A DNA stretch of 64,000 bases from Girardinichthys multiradiatus. Taxonomy: Eukaryota > Chordata > Actinopteri > Cyprinodontiformes > Goodeidae. The position numbers and the translations under genes were made by a program. Under the pieces are notes generated by a model. It was given only the letters and a program-made list of their open reading frames with translations, did not search any database and was not told where the DNA came from. The DNA lies in assembly GCF_021462225.1 (NCBI RefSeq), contig NC_061795.1, forward strand, positions 4,169,001 through 4,233,000, given 5' to 3'. The first letter of the stretch is position 1. Each line of letters starts with the position of its first letter. Below, piece after piece: positions 8,996 to 21,190 of this stretch.

Positions 8996-11484
8996 AGCAT
9001 ATGGGTCTGATGGACCCAGGAGCTGCTTTATGGTGGGTTATTTAGCAAAGCACAGCTGATTCTTGTCTGAATTTCATTTCCTACAAAGGTTGGTGTGGAA
9101 GTTCTTACAATTACACTGACCTGCAAAAAAGTGGTTCTTTTGGGACTGATGTAGAAACAGAACCCAAGAAAAAAAATTTCTGACAATGGCAGCTGGAGAG
9201 TAAGGGACCTAAGGAGAGGAACATGTGGAGTAGGAAGAGGATGGGCTCAAGGAGAGGACAAAGAAGATGTGTAAGAATTTGTTGAGGTGGAAAGTTCAGG
9301 ATAACCAGCCACATGACTACATGTCTCATCTTGATGCTATGGATGCTGGTTGTAAGAACATCTCATCCGATGACTGTCACAGTTAAATTTGACACTCCAA
9401 GTCATTTTGACCCCAGATTTTTGCTTAAGTGACTTCAGATACGATGTTGATAAAACGTGGCCTAACTCAGAAAATTGTAGAGATCAGAGAACGGCATTTT
9501 TGTTAGGCTTTTAATTTCTGTCTTTCTTGTTTGTTTGTTTTTTTGTCTTTTGCTTGTACATTTGGAATTCTCTTCTTATGGCAGTTTTGTTCACTGTCAG
9601 CCATTCTGAAATTTCCTGTTTAGTATTTTTTTTTTTTTTTTTACTGTATTTCGTACTTACAGGAAAGGAAAAACAGATGTATTTTTTCATTGGTCTAGAT
9701 GTTGAAAAACAACTCCCAAACAATAAATGTGGTGTACTTTATAAAAACGGAATAATAATAATGCTTGGATGTTGTATTAGGACTGCTCTAAACCCAAATA
9801 TCATATGGGTTTTCTGTAACAACAGTAACTGCTATTATTTTATATATATATATATATATATATATTGTTTTTTATTTTATTTTATTTTTTTTTACATTTT
9901 AAATTCAAAACAAATTTTTGTTTGACAAAATGATTTCATTTTGATTATTTATGTGTAAGGGTGTATTGAAAGATGTATTGAGTTTTGAAATTAAGAGTTA
10001 GTATTTTATTATCTAAACATATTTAAAAAGAATATTTTAACAATTAACAGTGTAAAGAGTTTAATTATGTTAGTAAGTGCAAAAATATTGCCAGGGGTAT
10101 GAATAATTCTGGGACTCCATTGGCAGTATTTTATATACACTGAGTCTGATTTTTTTTGTATTCAAATTTATCATTTTGTCCATAAGCGTCTTGCTAGACA
10201 TTATGAGGATTTTGTCTTTGATTCTGTTTTGATTTTAGTCATTCAGGTTTGTGCAGTGTGACCTTACAGCAAGAATGTTCCAAGCTTGAATCATGGGGGA
10301 GGTTTATATTTTGCCCACCCCTTGACCAGGAAGTAGTAAGCAGTTATGGAAAATGGATAGATTGATACAAATCTTTCATCTTGATATCTTCATTACTTTT
10401 TTTACTAATCCAGATAAGACTTTGATAGCCTTAACAGAAGTTTTAGCCACATATTTCTGGTTGAAAAACTAACCTAGTATGCTGGGTGAAAAGAAGTCAA
10501 ACCAGGGCAGGGTCTCCATGTTTGATGCAGGACCTGATTAGCAAATAAATAACCCAAATTGTGTTGTTTTTAGTATTTTACAACTTTCTGTTATTTTGCC
10601 AAAGAGGAAGTTCACATAATACTTACCATTTAATACTGGGGTTAAGTTGCAAAGTTACTTACTGATAAACAGAATAATTTACTTTTATTGTAATATTGAA
10701 ACTATGCTGGAGGAAATAAAACAGATCTGGCATTCACTTGGATGCTAACCTTGGTGCCTGCACCTCCTTATCCACTTTTGGAGACCAATCTGAAACATTT
10801 TATGTGAATGAGCTTCTCCTCCTCCTTAAATCTCCTGCAAATACACGCAGGACCAAGAGAAATACTGCAAATATCCAAGTACCAGACATGGCAGGACACC
10901 ATGTGAAAGCTTAAAATAATCAAAGCTGTTCTACAGCAGCAGATCTTCCCATTTTTTTAAATTCTGGTAATATGGCTCATTACTCTATGAAGTAAAGCTT
11001 TTCAGAACAAAGGTGTTTTTGATCTGGATTGGAGGAGTAACTATCTGAGGAGGGAACAAAGAAAGAAAGAAGTTTTTCTAAGGCAGACCAAAAAACTCTT
11101 TTGGATTGCTTATTTCAACAGGCACACCCTAACTGAATATCTGGTCTGGTTAGGGTGTGGCTTCTCGTGCTGTAAAATGTAAAAAAAAAACCAACATAAA
11201 AGCAAAAACATTCAACCCATGGTAACCCAGGGAGTCTAAAACTGTCTATTTAAAAAAAATGTTCATTGAGAAGAACCGTGTCAGGTAGGTAGGACTATAA
11301 AAATAAAAATGATCAGCCATGCACTGCTTCCCATAAACTTTAGTCAAGCTTTAGCCACTTAAAGTTTATTTATTTGAAGCCGGTCACAGCATACAGCAAG
11401 AATTTAACTTTTTTGAAGGATGAAACACCTCCCTCTTAGTGAAACCACCCCAGCTAATAACAGTTATGTAAGATGATTAGAAAA
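8996..11484. other. No recognisable gene; low-complexity AT-rich DNA
   Basis: This stretch holds a T17 run at 9626-9642, a TA microsatellite at 9841-9865, and several short frames of low complexity. Text near 10090-10115 (caggggtatgaataattctg) resembles the end of a decayed DNA transposon, but I cannot place a full element. The aagcagttatggaaaatgga text near 10331 resembles the tail of the common repeat seen at 32855-33040. Confidence 0.5.
9841..9865. repeat. (TA)n microsatellite
   Basis: About 25 bases of alternating TA, immediately followed by a T-rich tract. It is a simple sequence repeat with likely length polymorphism. Confidence 0.9.
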
Positions 11485-12850
11485 TCAATCAAGAAGGTTT
11501 ATTGAGAACTTTGGCAGGTTAGAGATATCCGTTCGTTGCCTGGCTTTCCAGCCCTGGTCTGGACGGAGACTGAGGAAGAGAAATGAGGCGTTAATATATC
11601 GGTTGGATTGGGAACTGAGTGAAGGTGCAGGACAGCAAAACAGGAGTGAGGGGTCTTACTGAGTGTGGAGGACTAGGGCTTGCGGAATGAGTTCAGTGTT
11701 CCCCACAAGGGCTCTTGGTGATCATCTGAGCCACGGAGCTGCAGCCAAGGATGCGGCGTTGGAGAGTGAACAGGCAGATGATCACTATGGCGAAGGGTGG
11801 AGACAGGAGAGGAAAGGAGACTCACGGCAGTCACTTCTCTGTGGTCCTTAGAAAAGATGAGACTGTTGTCTAAATAGACAAAGACAAATGCATTAATGAA
11901 GGCTCTTAATACATCGTTAACCAGAGCCTGAACGACAGCAGGGGCATTGGTTAACCCAAATGGCATGACAAGATAATCAGAATGTCCAATAAGTGTCTTA
12001 AATGCAGTCTTCCACTCATTCCCTTTTCTGATCCGAACCAGGTGGTAGGCATTTCCCAGGTTAAGTTTAGTGAAGGCTAGAAGGGGAAGAGAATATTTAT
12101 TTTTAACAGTGATTTGCAGGGTCTCAGTGTACCATCTTTCTTCACCACGAAGAAGATACCTGCATCTACAGGTGATGAGGAGCGACGGATGAGCCTTCAG
12201 TGAATCGTTGAAATAGCATCCCAAAAGCTAGGGTCAGAAGTAATGAACTGTATAGGATGAGTCTGTTTGGAAACAAGTTTAAGTGGCACCCATCCAAAGT
12301 GGTAACTTTAACTGGTGAGGGGAGAGCCTGGACTGGATATTAAATTTCTGAACTACTGGGTGGTTGGAACGAAAATGAATCCCCGCAATAGAGACACCAA
12401 CTGGCGTTTATCCGTCTTTGTCTCTCTTCCGGGGAAATATGGGCCCTGCCCACCTGCATGGGCTCAGATGTGTCAGCAATTAAAGCTCTCTGAGAGCTGT
12501 GACTTGATGACGTCAAAGGAGGTTAAGGAGTGCTGAGCCCTCTTATCTCTAGATGTCTCTCGGATACGGTTATCTATGCGGACAGATAAGTTAATCAGTT
12601 TATCTAGGGACTTAGTCTCATCCCTGTATGCCAGTTTGTCTTGAGCTTGACACTGAGTGAATTCAGGAAGGCTCCTCTAAGAGCTGGCTCGTTCCATCCT
12701 GACTCAGAAGCAAGTGTACAGAACTCAATGATCATGTCAGCCACTGATCTTGTGCCTTGTTTTAAAGTCCATAATCGTTTTGCTGCTTCCTATTTACCTA
12801 CAATCTGGGAGAAGGTCTGCTTAAATAAATCCAGTTCCTGTTGAAATTTA
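11485..12850 (-). pseudogene. Second decayed Ty3/Gypsy gag-pol fragment
   Basis: Minus strand. Bases 12850-12540 encode a gag segment reading KRLWTLKQGTRSVADMIIEF then CTLASESGWNEPALRGAFLN, typical of the capsid region of vertebrate-type Gypsy elements. Bases 12224-11850 encode reverse transcriptase: [44 protein letters not shown] and [16 protein letters not shown]. The catalytic YLDD is YLDN, so the polymerase would be inactive even without the frameshifts. The protease region between gag and RT (12240-12540) is unrecognisable. Bases 11485-11670 could hold part of an LTR (a ggtttattgagaac run suggests a reversed polyadenylation region), but I could not define ends. Confidence 0.7.
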
Positions 12851-13014
12851 CCACCAAGAAATGAGAAATTTAAATATCCCAGTACCACTGGATTGCAGCA
12901 CAAGAAGCATGGACACGCAACCCCAGTCTTATAATCTCTTTATTGGCTTCCTGCCTGTCTTGGCATTTATTTTTAAATCTTATTGTCACTTTTAAAGTTT
13001 ACATGGCCTTTTCC

Positions 13015-13285
13015 CATCCTTTCTACTTGACCTCCTCAACATCCACCACCTTTGAGAGCACTCCGATCTACTGGCCAGTTTCTGCTCAATGTTCTGAGAT
13101 CAAAGTTAAAGCATAGAAGTGATCGAGCATCCACTGCCGTAACACTGTGGAATACATTACCTGTACATGTCCACAGAACACAGTCTGAAAACCTAGTAAT
13201 GGTAATCAAATTTTCTGAGAAATTGAATTTTAGGTTTTCATTAGCAATAAATCGCAATAATCAAAAACAATCAGTGAAAGCTTGA
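13015..13285 (+). pseudogene. LINE ORF2 C-terminal scrap
   Basis: The plus strand reads LRSTGQFLLNVLRSKLKHRS followed by DRASTAVTLWNTLPVHV. This matches the C-terminal tail of L2/CR1-type LINE proteins, whose consensus runs roughly RTK..GDRAF...P.LWN.LP...R. No RT motifs are retained. Family assignment is only to APE-type LINEs. Confidence 0.45.
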
Positions 13286-14877
13286 AATATATCCTGCTGT
13301 GTGTACTTATTCTGTTTTTTTAATCAAAAACCTGACGCAAACTTTATTCGTTCATATTTATTGAGATGTAACTGTATAAAGCACATAAGAAAAATGTACA
13401 CCATGTATCTTGTACAGAAATGTTCGGCTCACATTGATCAAGTATGAAATATCTTGTTTAAAAAATGCATAAAAACTGAAAGAAAGCTACTAACAAAACC
13501 AGACTTTCACAACTGTAAACAGTAATTTCAGCCTTACTTTAGGAATTGACTGGAGCATCAAACAAAGATTAATTCTTATCAATATTTAGCAATTGACATG
13601 TCGTTTGGACTAATGTTTCCTCACGCTGTTTTTTACAAATGGTTTTGAATCAGCATTTTGAATAACTGGGTATTGTTATCAACAGCATTTGGTCCTCTTA
13701 AACATTTTACAGCACTTATTAAATCATGGTCCTGAGCCCAAATAATTTTACTCCCAAGTCAGTCGACGCCAATGTCTATACTATACACTTTGTTAGTGTT
13801 AACTTTCTCCACAAATGGGATTTTCCTTCTCCTAAAAGGAATTTAGATACATGAACAAGAAAACATTGTTCATGTATCTAAAACAAGGTAAAGTGAAAGA
13901 CGGACCTCTTATCTCCTTAATTCCCAGTTACAAGAGGCACATTTTGTTAGCTTTGGTATTCAGTTTTTAAAATATCCATCCATCTATCCATTGTCGGGAG
14001 GGCTGGTGTCTAACTCCAGCAGTCGATAAAAAAAACAAAAACAAAAAAACTCCCTGTGGAGTAATTTAACTCTTAATGCATCAAGTTTATAGAGTCATTG
14101 AATAAATTGGAATGCCATCAAAAGCTTAGATTATTTCAGTAACTATCTTCAATAGGTGGAACAAATTATATAGGTTAATTACACACATACTGATGTTTTT
14201 AGGCCTTTATTTGTGTTAATTATTATGATTTTCCACCTACAGCTAATAAAAACACAACCTTTTAGGATTAGAATATTACATCAGATCAATGAGAAATGAT
14301 TTTAAATACAGGAAAGTAGGCTTAATGAATAGTATGTTTAATACCCCCTTAAAGATAGTTAATTTCAAAAGGTACTTTTAATGTGATAAACGAGCCTCAT
14401 CAGACCGCATATTATAACATAACTGAATATGACTGTGTGATACACCATATTGTGAGACTAAGGCCCTTTGCACACATGATTGAGAGGAGCAGCTGTTTTT
14501 CATATTGGCATTATGTCTCACCACGCAGGGCGGCATGGCCTGGAGTGTGCCAGGACAACCTGAAAAGAAAAAAAAAAAAATTGTGTTCTAAATGTGTTCT
14601 GTTCTGTAGCTTATTTGCACATCTAGTCAATGTCAACTTTAAGAAAAAATGGCTATAGACCTTGACTGGCAAGTGAAAATCCAGTTAGTATTTGATTCAC
14701 AACTCCCAGAACTGCACTTAATGAAATTAAATGTCTGAACCTGTCATACACTCTGGAAAGCAAGCACACGTGTCTGCCATAATTGCTTCCTGTCACCCTC
14801 AGCCACAACATATATGAAACCCTCCTTTCAATGATTATACTCCGCCGACAGGTAAGACACTTATTCTACGTATATAT
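13286..14877. other. No recognisable gene; contains a perfect hairpin
   Basis: AT-rich unique sequence. A perfect inverted repeat lies at 13842-13882. Near 13975-14030, text such as ccatccatctatccattgtc followed by ctccagcagtc is a degraded piece of the repeat seen at 32855-33040. No credible coding region is present. Confidence 0.5.
13842..13882. other. Perfect 17-bp inverted repeat (hairpin)
   Basis: TTTAGATACATGAACAA (13842-13858) is followed by a 7-base loop gaaaaca and its exact reverse complement (13866-13882). The symmetry ends sharply on both sides. No terminator-type function is expected in a fish genome. It could be a palindrome from a small insertion, a short hairpin transcript or a replication-born template switch. 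Confidence 0.85.
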
Positions 14878-14990
14878 ACAGTATCTCACCAAAATGAGTA
14901 CACACCTCTCATTTTGGTAAATATTCTGTTATATCTTTTAATAGGACAACACTAAAGTTATGACAGAGAGACAGAGAGAGAGAGAGAGTG
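14878..14990 (+). repeat. DNA-transposon terminus plus (GA)n microsatellite
   Basis: The text tacagtatctcaccaaaatg then agtacacacctctcattttg resembles the terminal inverted repeat of a fish Tc1/mariner-type family (consensus starting cagtatctcacaaaagtgag). It carries an internal inverted pair, ACCAAAATGAG and CTCATTTTGGT. It breaks off into a GA-rich simple repeat at about 14964-14990, and no transposase follows. Confidence 0.45.
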
Positions 14991-15387
14991 AGACAGACTC
15001 CAGTCTAACTTATCAATGTTCTGTTCTCCTGCTGGTATTCCCCTGTGAAGGATGAAGAAGACCATGTTATGGAAGGGTGTGGTAGGGTCACTGTAGTAAC
15101 AAGAGTGATGAGTGCAAAAGGTAAACCTTTGTAGGACTAGCAGGAAAATACCTATCTGTTATATATCCTGCAGTTATACTGGCACATAGGTCGGCATGAA
15201 TGGTTGGGTCATATGTACTACAGTTCCAGGATTCCCATCGGTACCAATTATAATTAGAATTCAATGCATGGTAGCAGAAAATCAATCTCAAAGAAATAGA
15301 TTCCTCATATATATTTTATACTGCACAGTTTAACCTTATAGGTTTTGCTTTAAGATGTATTTCTGTAAGTTTATGCATATATCAGTT

Positions 15388-18300
15388 TGAGTCAAGATGG
15401 CGCCGACGATGGCAGCCTCGGAGCTTCGCTCTCTTTGTTTTTGTATTTTGTGTGTTTTTAATGTTTTTCGAGCCACAGTTCTGTGGTCTCATTCAGTAGA
15501 GAGGAACTTCTCAACATCAGAGAGTCCTCTCTTGGGTTTTTTTCACCATCTTTCATTGATCCGAGGTTCACTGAGCTCCTGGCAAGCGGAGCTGCGGCTC
15601 TATATGGGATTCTGCGCCGAAAACGGCGGAGGGGAAAGCGTGCTGGTAAAGCTCCGCAAAAGAGGACTTCGCACACCACTGCCTTCAATCCACCTGGCAA
15701 ATGACCGCTCTCTCAACAACAAGATGGACGAGCTGCTTCTTCTCACCGGTAAAAACACGGACCTCCGCGGATCAGCGATTCTCTGCTTCACCGAGACATG
15801 GCTGAGTGAAAACATCCCGGACCGCGCACTGCTGATGCCAGACTTCCAGCTGTTCAGAGCGGATCGCAGCGCGGAGCTATCGGGGAAGAAGCGAGGAGGC
15901 GGAATCTGCTTTTATATAAATGAAAGTTGGTGCAGAGACGTACAATTGCTGGGGAAAACATGTATCCCGGATCTGGAGTCATTTTCCATAATCTGTAAGC
16001 CGTTTTATTCACCAAGAGAGTTTTCCTCGTTTATAATAATCGGCTCATATTTTCCACCACATGGCTGCACTTCTGCCGCGGAAAAACATCTCGCTGAGCT
16101 GATTACAGACCTGGAGAAAAAATACACGGACTATTTCATCATAATACTGGGAGATTTTAACAGAGCAAACATCTCAAATGAACTCCCCAAATACAGATAG
16201 CATATTAAGTGTCCCACCAGAGACAAAAACACACTGGACCATTGTTACACAACTTTAAAGGACTCATATCATGCTGTTACCAGGGCTGCTCTGGGTTTTT
16301 CGGATCATTCTCTTATCCACCTCATCCCAACCTAAAGACAGAGACTAAGAGCTTCCAAACCCAAGGTTCACACTGTTAAGAAGTGGACTGAGGAATCAAA
16401 GCAGATGCTACAGGCCTGCTTTGAATGCACAGACTGGACTGTTTTTGAAACCTCAGCCACTGACTCAAACCAACTAACTGATGTGGTGACATCATACATC
16501 AGTTTCTGTGAGGACGTGTGTGCAGACCAAGACCTTCTGCACCTTTGGGAACAACAAGCCATGGTTTACTCCACACCTCAGGAATCTGTGCAGGGAAAAG
16601 GAAGAAGCTCACAGCAGTGGAGATTGGGCACCGTACAAGCAGACCAGGAACAGACTAACAAAGGAGATCAAAGCAGCTAAGAGAAGCTATAGTGAGAAGC
16701 TTAAGAACAGCCTTTCTACTGGTGACACTTCAGCTGTATGGACTGGTCTGAGAAACCTGACTGCCTACAAGAGCCCCTCCATCCATCCTGAAAAGAGTTG
16801 TCTCCTGGCCAACCGTCTGAATGGCTTCTACTGCAGACATGACAAGAAGCCATTCACACCTCAAATCATCCCCTCTACATCCCATTCAGGAACATATTCC
16901 TCCCATAAAGCAACCAACCCCCCACCATCAGATCCTCTGCCTGCACTAAAGATCTCCGAGGAAGAGGTAAACAGGCTCTTTCAGCGCATGAAAACAAAGA
17001 AAGCTGGAGGACCTGATAACGTCTCCCCATCATGTCTGAAAGCCTGCGCACATCAACTTGCTCCGATCCTCACAAGGATCTTCAACAAGTCACTGGAGAA
17101 ATGTGAGGTCCCCTCCTGCCTCAAACGATCCACCATCATCCCGGTTCCCAAGAAACCCACCATCGTAGGATTAAATGACTACAGGTAGCCCTGACGTCTG
17201 TGGTCATGAAATCCTTTGAGCGGCTGGTGCTGAAGCACCTGACAGACATCACAGGCCCCCTGCTGGACCCCCTGCAATTTGCTTTCCAAGCAAACAGGTC
17301 GGCAGATGATGCTGTTAACTTAGGTCTACACTTCATCCTGCAACACCTCGACCACCCAGGGACGTACGCCAGGATCCTGTTTGTAGACTTCAGCTTGGCC
17401 TTCATCACTATCATACCAGACATCCTCCACCAGAAGCTCACACAGCTCAACGTCCCAGCCTCCACCTGTCAGTGGATCAACAGCTTCCTGACAGACCAAC
17501 AGCAGCAGGTGAGACTGGGGAGCATCTTCTCCCGATCCAGATCAATAAGTACTGGTGCCCCCCAGGGGTGTGTTCTATCCCCACTCCTCTTCTCTCTGTA
17601 CACAAATGACTGCACCTGCACTGCAGATGACACCACTGTCATTGGACTGATCCAGGACGGTGATGAGTCTGCATACAGACAGCAGGTGGATTGGCTGGTA
17701 CACTTGTGCGGTCAGGACTACCTTGAACTGAACCCACTCAAGACTGTGGAAATGGTGGTGGACTTTCGGAGAACACCACCCCCATACACCCCCCTCACCA
17801 TCCTCAACAACACTGTATCGGCCGTGGACCACTTCAGGTTCTTAGGAACCACCATCTCTGAGGACCTGAGATGGTCTTCGCACATAGACACTGTTCGAAA
17901 GAAGGCCCAGCAGAGACTGTACTTCCTGAGGCAATTCAAGAAGTTCAACCTTCCACAGGAGCTGTTGGTCATCTTCTACACTGCCATCATTCAGTCTGTC
18001 CAGTCTTCATCCAGTTCAGTGTGGTTTGGCTCATCCACAAAACAGGACAGGTCCAGACTGCAACGAATAATCAGGACTGCAGAGAGAATAATCAGAGCTG
18101 ACCTTCCCTCCATCCAGGACTTATACAGGTCTAGGGTCAAGAAAAGAGCTGCCAAAATCTCTGCAGACCCCACACACCCTGCACATAAACTGTTTAGAGT
18201 TTTACCTTCAGGCCTTCAGGCCGCCGCTACAGAGCACTGTTTACTAAAACCAGCCGCCACAAAGACAATTTCTTCCCCCAGGCTGTTTCTCTGATGAACA

Positions 18301-18498
18301 TTCAATAGAGTACAGAACAACAGCATACAGATGTTGCAAATGCACCTTTTCTATTAGATATGTGTATATTGTACATTGTAAATTGTAAATTTGTATATTC
18401 TGTAATGCAAAAACAGAACAAAAGAGCAAAGTGAACCGGAGTCCAATTCCTTGTTTGTATGTACAAACTTGGCAATAAAGCTGATTCTGATTCTGATA
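15388..18498 (+). mobile_element. LINE-A: near full-length APE-type LINE, inactive
   Basis: The element runs from a 5' end with CAAGATGGCGCCG (15393-15405) to a 3' end reading ggcaataaagctgattctga, closed by a short ATTCTG tandem tail. It encodes endonuclease then reverse transcriptase in the order of the Jockey/CR1/L2/Rex1 group of non-LTR retrotransposons; I cannot assign the clade more closely. An inverted, truncated second copy is at 25974-26833. The coding region carries nonsense codons, frameshifts and an in-frame deletion. Confidence 0.8.
15397..18294 (+). pseudogene. LINE-A endonuclease-reverse transcriptase pseudogene
   Basis: The protein nicks target DNA and copies its own RNA at the nick. 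Endonuclease blocks: CFTETWLSENIPD (about residues 130-142), GGGICFYINESW and ILGDFN (near residue 250 of the first frame). RT blocks: PVPKKP and NDYR (to 17188), then FVDFSLAF, STGAPQGCVLSPLLFSLYTN and ADDTTV (frame from 17200). Defects by comparison with itself, its sister copy and family pattern: TAG at 16198-16200; a TAA near 16335; a frameshift near 16520; loss of a few bases after ACAGG near 17188; a net 27-bp in-frame loss just before the ADD motif near 17613-17623; and an 8-bp duplication near 18210 that changes the C-terminal frame relative to the copy at 26172-26870. Confidence 0.8.
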
Positions 18499-19400
18499 TA
18501 TCTTTTTTTTTTCTTTTAATATTAGTTCACAACTGAGCCAGTGACACAGGGAAGTAATGTGTCCCATGCCACCGCGAGGCCAGGCCCATTATGTTTAACT
18601 CTTCCCCCAGGGATCCATCCACCTTCTAGCTTGACCTTGTGTTCGAGGAATTCTTTGATGGATTTACTTCATTTGCCCATTTTTGATTTATAGTTCCAGA
18701 GAGCATTGTTCCAACCTCCAGAGGATCATTGTGTGTGGTTTTTGGCCAACATTAGAAAAGCATTCAAATATTTTTATTAGCAAGACAGGATTCCTGGCTT
18801 GCAGCTTTGACATGACTACAATTTTCCCAGAGTTTCTCTCTGATTGTTGAATTATTTGGACTTAACTTTAACTATGGTAGGAAGCTTGAAAAGTCCCTGA
18901 ATATTTTATGAGCTTATTTATTTTCTGCTCTTGTTATTACACACGGCCACAGACCTTCTTAGCATTGTTTTGGAGATTTTTGTGATACCAAACTAATTAA
19001 AAACACCAGTCTAAACAAAGGTCTTCTTGGGAAGTTCTGCTGTGTTTGGATATTAGCAGCAGATCCATATTGGCTCCTAAGCATAGGCTTCTGGTTACAG
19101 CAAAGAGAAAAATTAATGCTGGGACAAAACAATGTGGCTTTTCGGTAAAAATATTCAATGCTAGGTTTGAAACCATTTTTTTTTTCATGAAGAGTGCCAG
19201 AAAGACCACAATTACATATTAGATCCAAAGCAGAAAAATGTGACTGTTTTCACTGGAAATTAAATTATTTGTGAAAGTTGGGTTGCTTTTTCTGTTAATA
19301 AACCACTTGTGATGGGTGAAGATTGCTTTAAAAATGCTACATTAAATGAAAACTGTTGAATCCCCAGACTCTTAAAAATTTAGACGCAGAGAGGCTAACA
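18499..19400. other. No recognisable gene
   Basis: Unique-looking sequence between LINE-A and a Tc1 element. Two overlapping minus-strand frames (18959-19228) have no recognised domain and look like chance openings. Confidence 0.5.
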
Positions 19401-20589
19401 TACACTCACCAGCCACTTTATCAGGTCCAACTGCTCATTAACGCAAATTTCTAATCAGCCAATCACATGGCAGCAGCTCAATGCATTTAGACATGTAGAC
19501 ATGGTCAAGACGATCTGCTGCAATTCAAACCAAGCATCAGAATAGAGAAGAAAGGTGATTTAAGTGACTTTGAAAGTGGCATGGTTGTTGGTGCCAAACG
19601 GGGTGTTCTGAGTATTTCAGAAACTGCTGATCTACTGGGATTTTCAAACACTACCATCTCCAGGGTTTACAGAGAATGGTCCAAAAAAAGAAAATATTCA
19701 GTGAGCAGCAGTTCTGCAAATGTCTTGTTGATGCCAGAGGTCAGAGGAGAATGGCCAGACTGGTTCGAGCTGATAGAAAGGCAACAGTAACTCAAATAAC
19801 CTCTCGTTACAACCAAGGCATGCAGAAGAGCATCTCTGAATGCACAACACGTCGAACCTTGAGGCAGATGGGCTACAGCAGCAGAAGACCACACCGGATG
19901 CCACTCCTATCAGCTGAGAACAGGAAACTGAGGCTACAATTCACACAGGCTCACTAAAATTGGACAATATAAGATTGGAAAAACGTTGCCTGGTCTGATG
20001 AGTCTTGATTTCTACTGCAACATTCGGATGGTAGGGTCAGAATTTGCCGTCAACAACATGAAAGCATGGATCCATCCTGCCATGTATCAATGGTTACAAG
20101 CTGGTGGTGGTGGTGTAATGGTGTGGGGGATATTTTCTTGGCACACTTTGGGCCCCTTAGTACCAATTGAGCATCATGTCAACGCCACAGCCTTCCCGAG
20201 TATTGTTGCTAACCATGTCCATCCCTTTATGACCACAGTGTACCCATTTTCTGATCATTACTTCCAGCAGGATAACGCACCATGTCATAAAGCACAAATC
20301 ATCTCAGACTGGTTTCTTGAACATGACAATGAGTTCACTGCACTCAAAGGGCCTCCACAGTCACCAGATCTCAAACCAATATAGCACCTTTGGGATGTGG
20401 TTGAACAGGAGATTCGCATCATTGATGTGCAGGCGACACATCTACAGCATCTGTGTGATGCGATCGTGTCAATATGGACAAAACTCTCTGAGGAATGTTT
20501 CCAGTACCTTGTTAAGGCAGTTCTGAAGGCAAAATGGGGTCCAACCCTCTACTAGCAAAGTGTACCTAATAAAGTGGCCGGTGAGTGTA
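19401..20589 (+). mobile_element. Tc1-like element with intact termini
   Basis: Termini: cactcaccagccactttatc from 19403 and the inverted match aaagtggccggtgagtg ending at 20587, each flanked by TA (19401-19402 and 20588-20589), the Tc1/mariner target. The length is about 1.19 kb and the inverted repeats are about 28 bp with a few mismatches. The transposase inside is broken. The family is widespread in fish genomes. Confidence 0.9.
19542..20555 (+). pseudogene. Tc1-like transposase pseudogene
   Basis: The expected ATG is ATA at 19542. N-terminal HTH segments are SISETADLLGFSNTTISRVY and, after a frameshift, RRMARLVRADRKATVTQI. The catalytic domain follows: AWSDES (first Asp near 19997) then a TGA; GGGGVMVWGIFSWHTLGPL; QQDNAPCHKA (second Asp); and QSPDLKPI followed by TAG at 20382-20384, exactly where the family has the third catalytic residue in PIEHLWD. 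A short deletion near 20515 removes part of the C-terminus. It is dead by several independent lesions. Confidence 0.85.
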
Positions 20590-21005
20590 TAAGGCCTCAT
20601 CACTACAGTAGCTTCATGATCATGAGTTTAAAAAGAATGAAAATGTAAGGGAGACTTCCTGTGTTATGTTGTTAAAAGACTATTTCAAATTTTTTTTTTA
20701 GATGTAAAATGTCTAGATCCCAATGTATTAGATGAGGGTGTCAATCAAGGAACGAGGAATGATAATTTTCAGTCTCTGAAGCACAAGTCCCAACACCCTG
20801 TTGTTGGTGTACTATCTGTGATTGTGCTAGCCGCAACCCAAGTAAGCTTTGCGCCCAGGTTTTTCACAGCCAGTTTTAGCAATCACAGCCAATTTGTTGT
20901 GTTGGTAGCCAAACCATCAAGCCACCCACAATATTTTGCTGATCATGTGTGATTTCTAAAGCAGGACAACATGCTAACTTTAGCAAAATGCTCCACATGA
21001 AAACA
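20590..21005. other. No recognisable gene
   Basis: Unique sequence without supported features. Confidence 0.5.
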
Positions 21006-21190
21006 TTGAACAGATGAATCTTTGTGTATGTAAACTTCTTGATTTAAAAAAAAATCTAAGACTTTTCTGGCATTCAGGAAACAAAAATATTTTACTTACT
21101 CCTAATTGATATATAACAGGATGTTTTAGTTGGATTTATTGTCAGAGTGGGAAAAAAGGTTGTGTCTTTTTATACAGTATGTGTTGTTGG
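21006..21190 (+). repeat. Tc1-like 3' end fragment
   Basis: The text tgtgtatgtaaacttcttga, then tctggcattcaggaa, then ggttgtgtctttttatacag followed by tatgtgttg fits the 3' non-coding end of Tc1-type elements related to the one at 55140-55745, whose end also reads gtatgtaaac. No transposase remains. Confidence 0.45.

Noticed and set aside
9527..9925. 132-residue plus-strand frame
   Set aside because: It is made of T-rich low-complexity and the TA microsatellite; residues are mostly F, Y and I from simple sequence.
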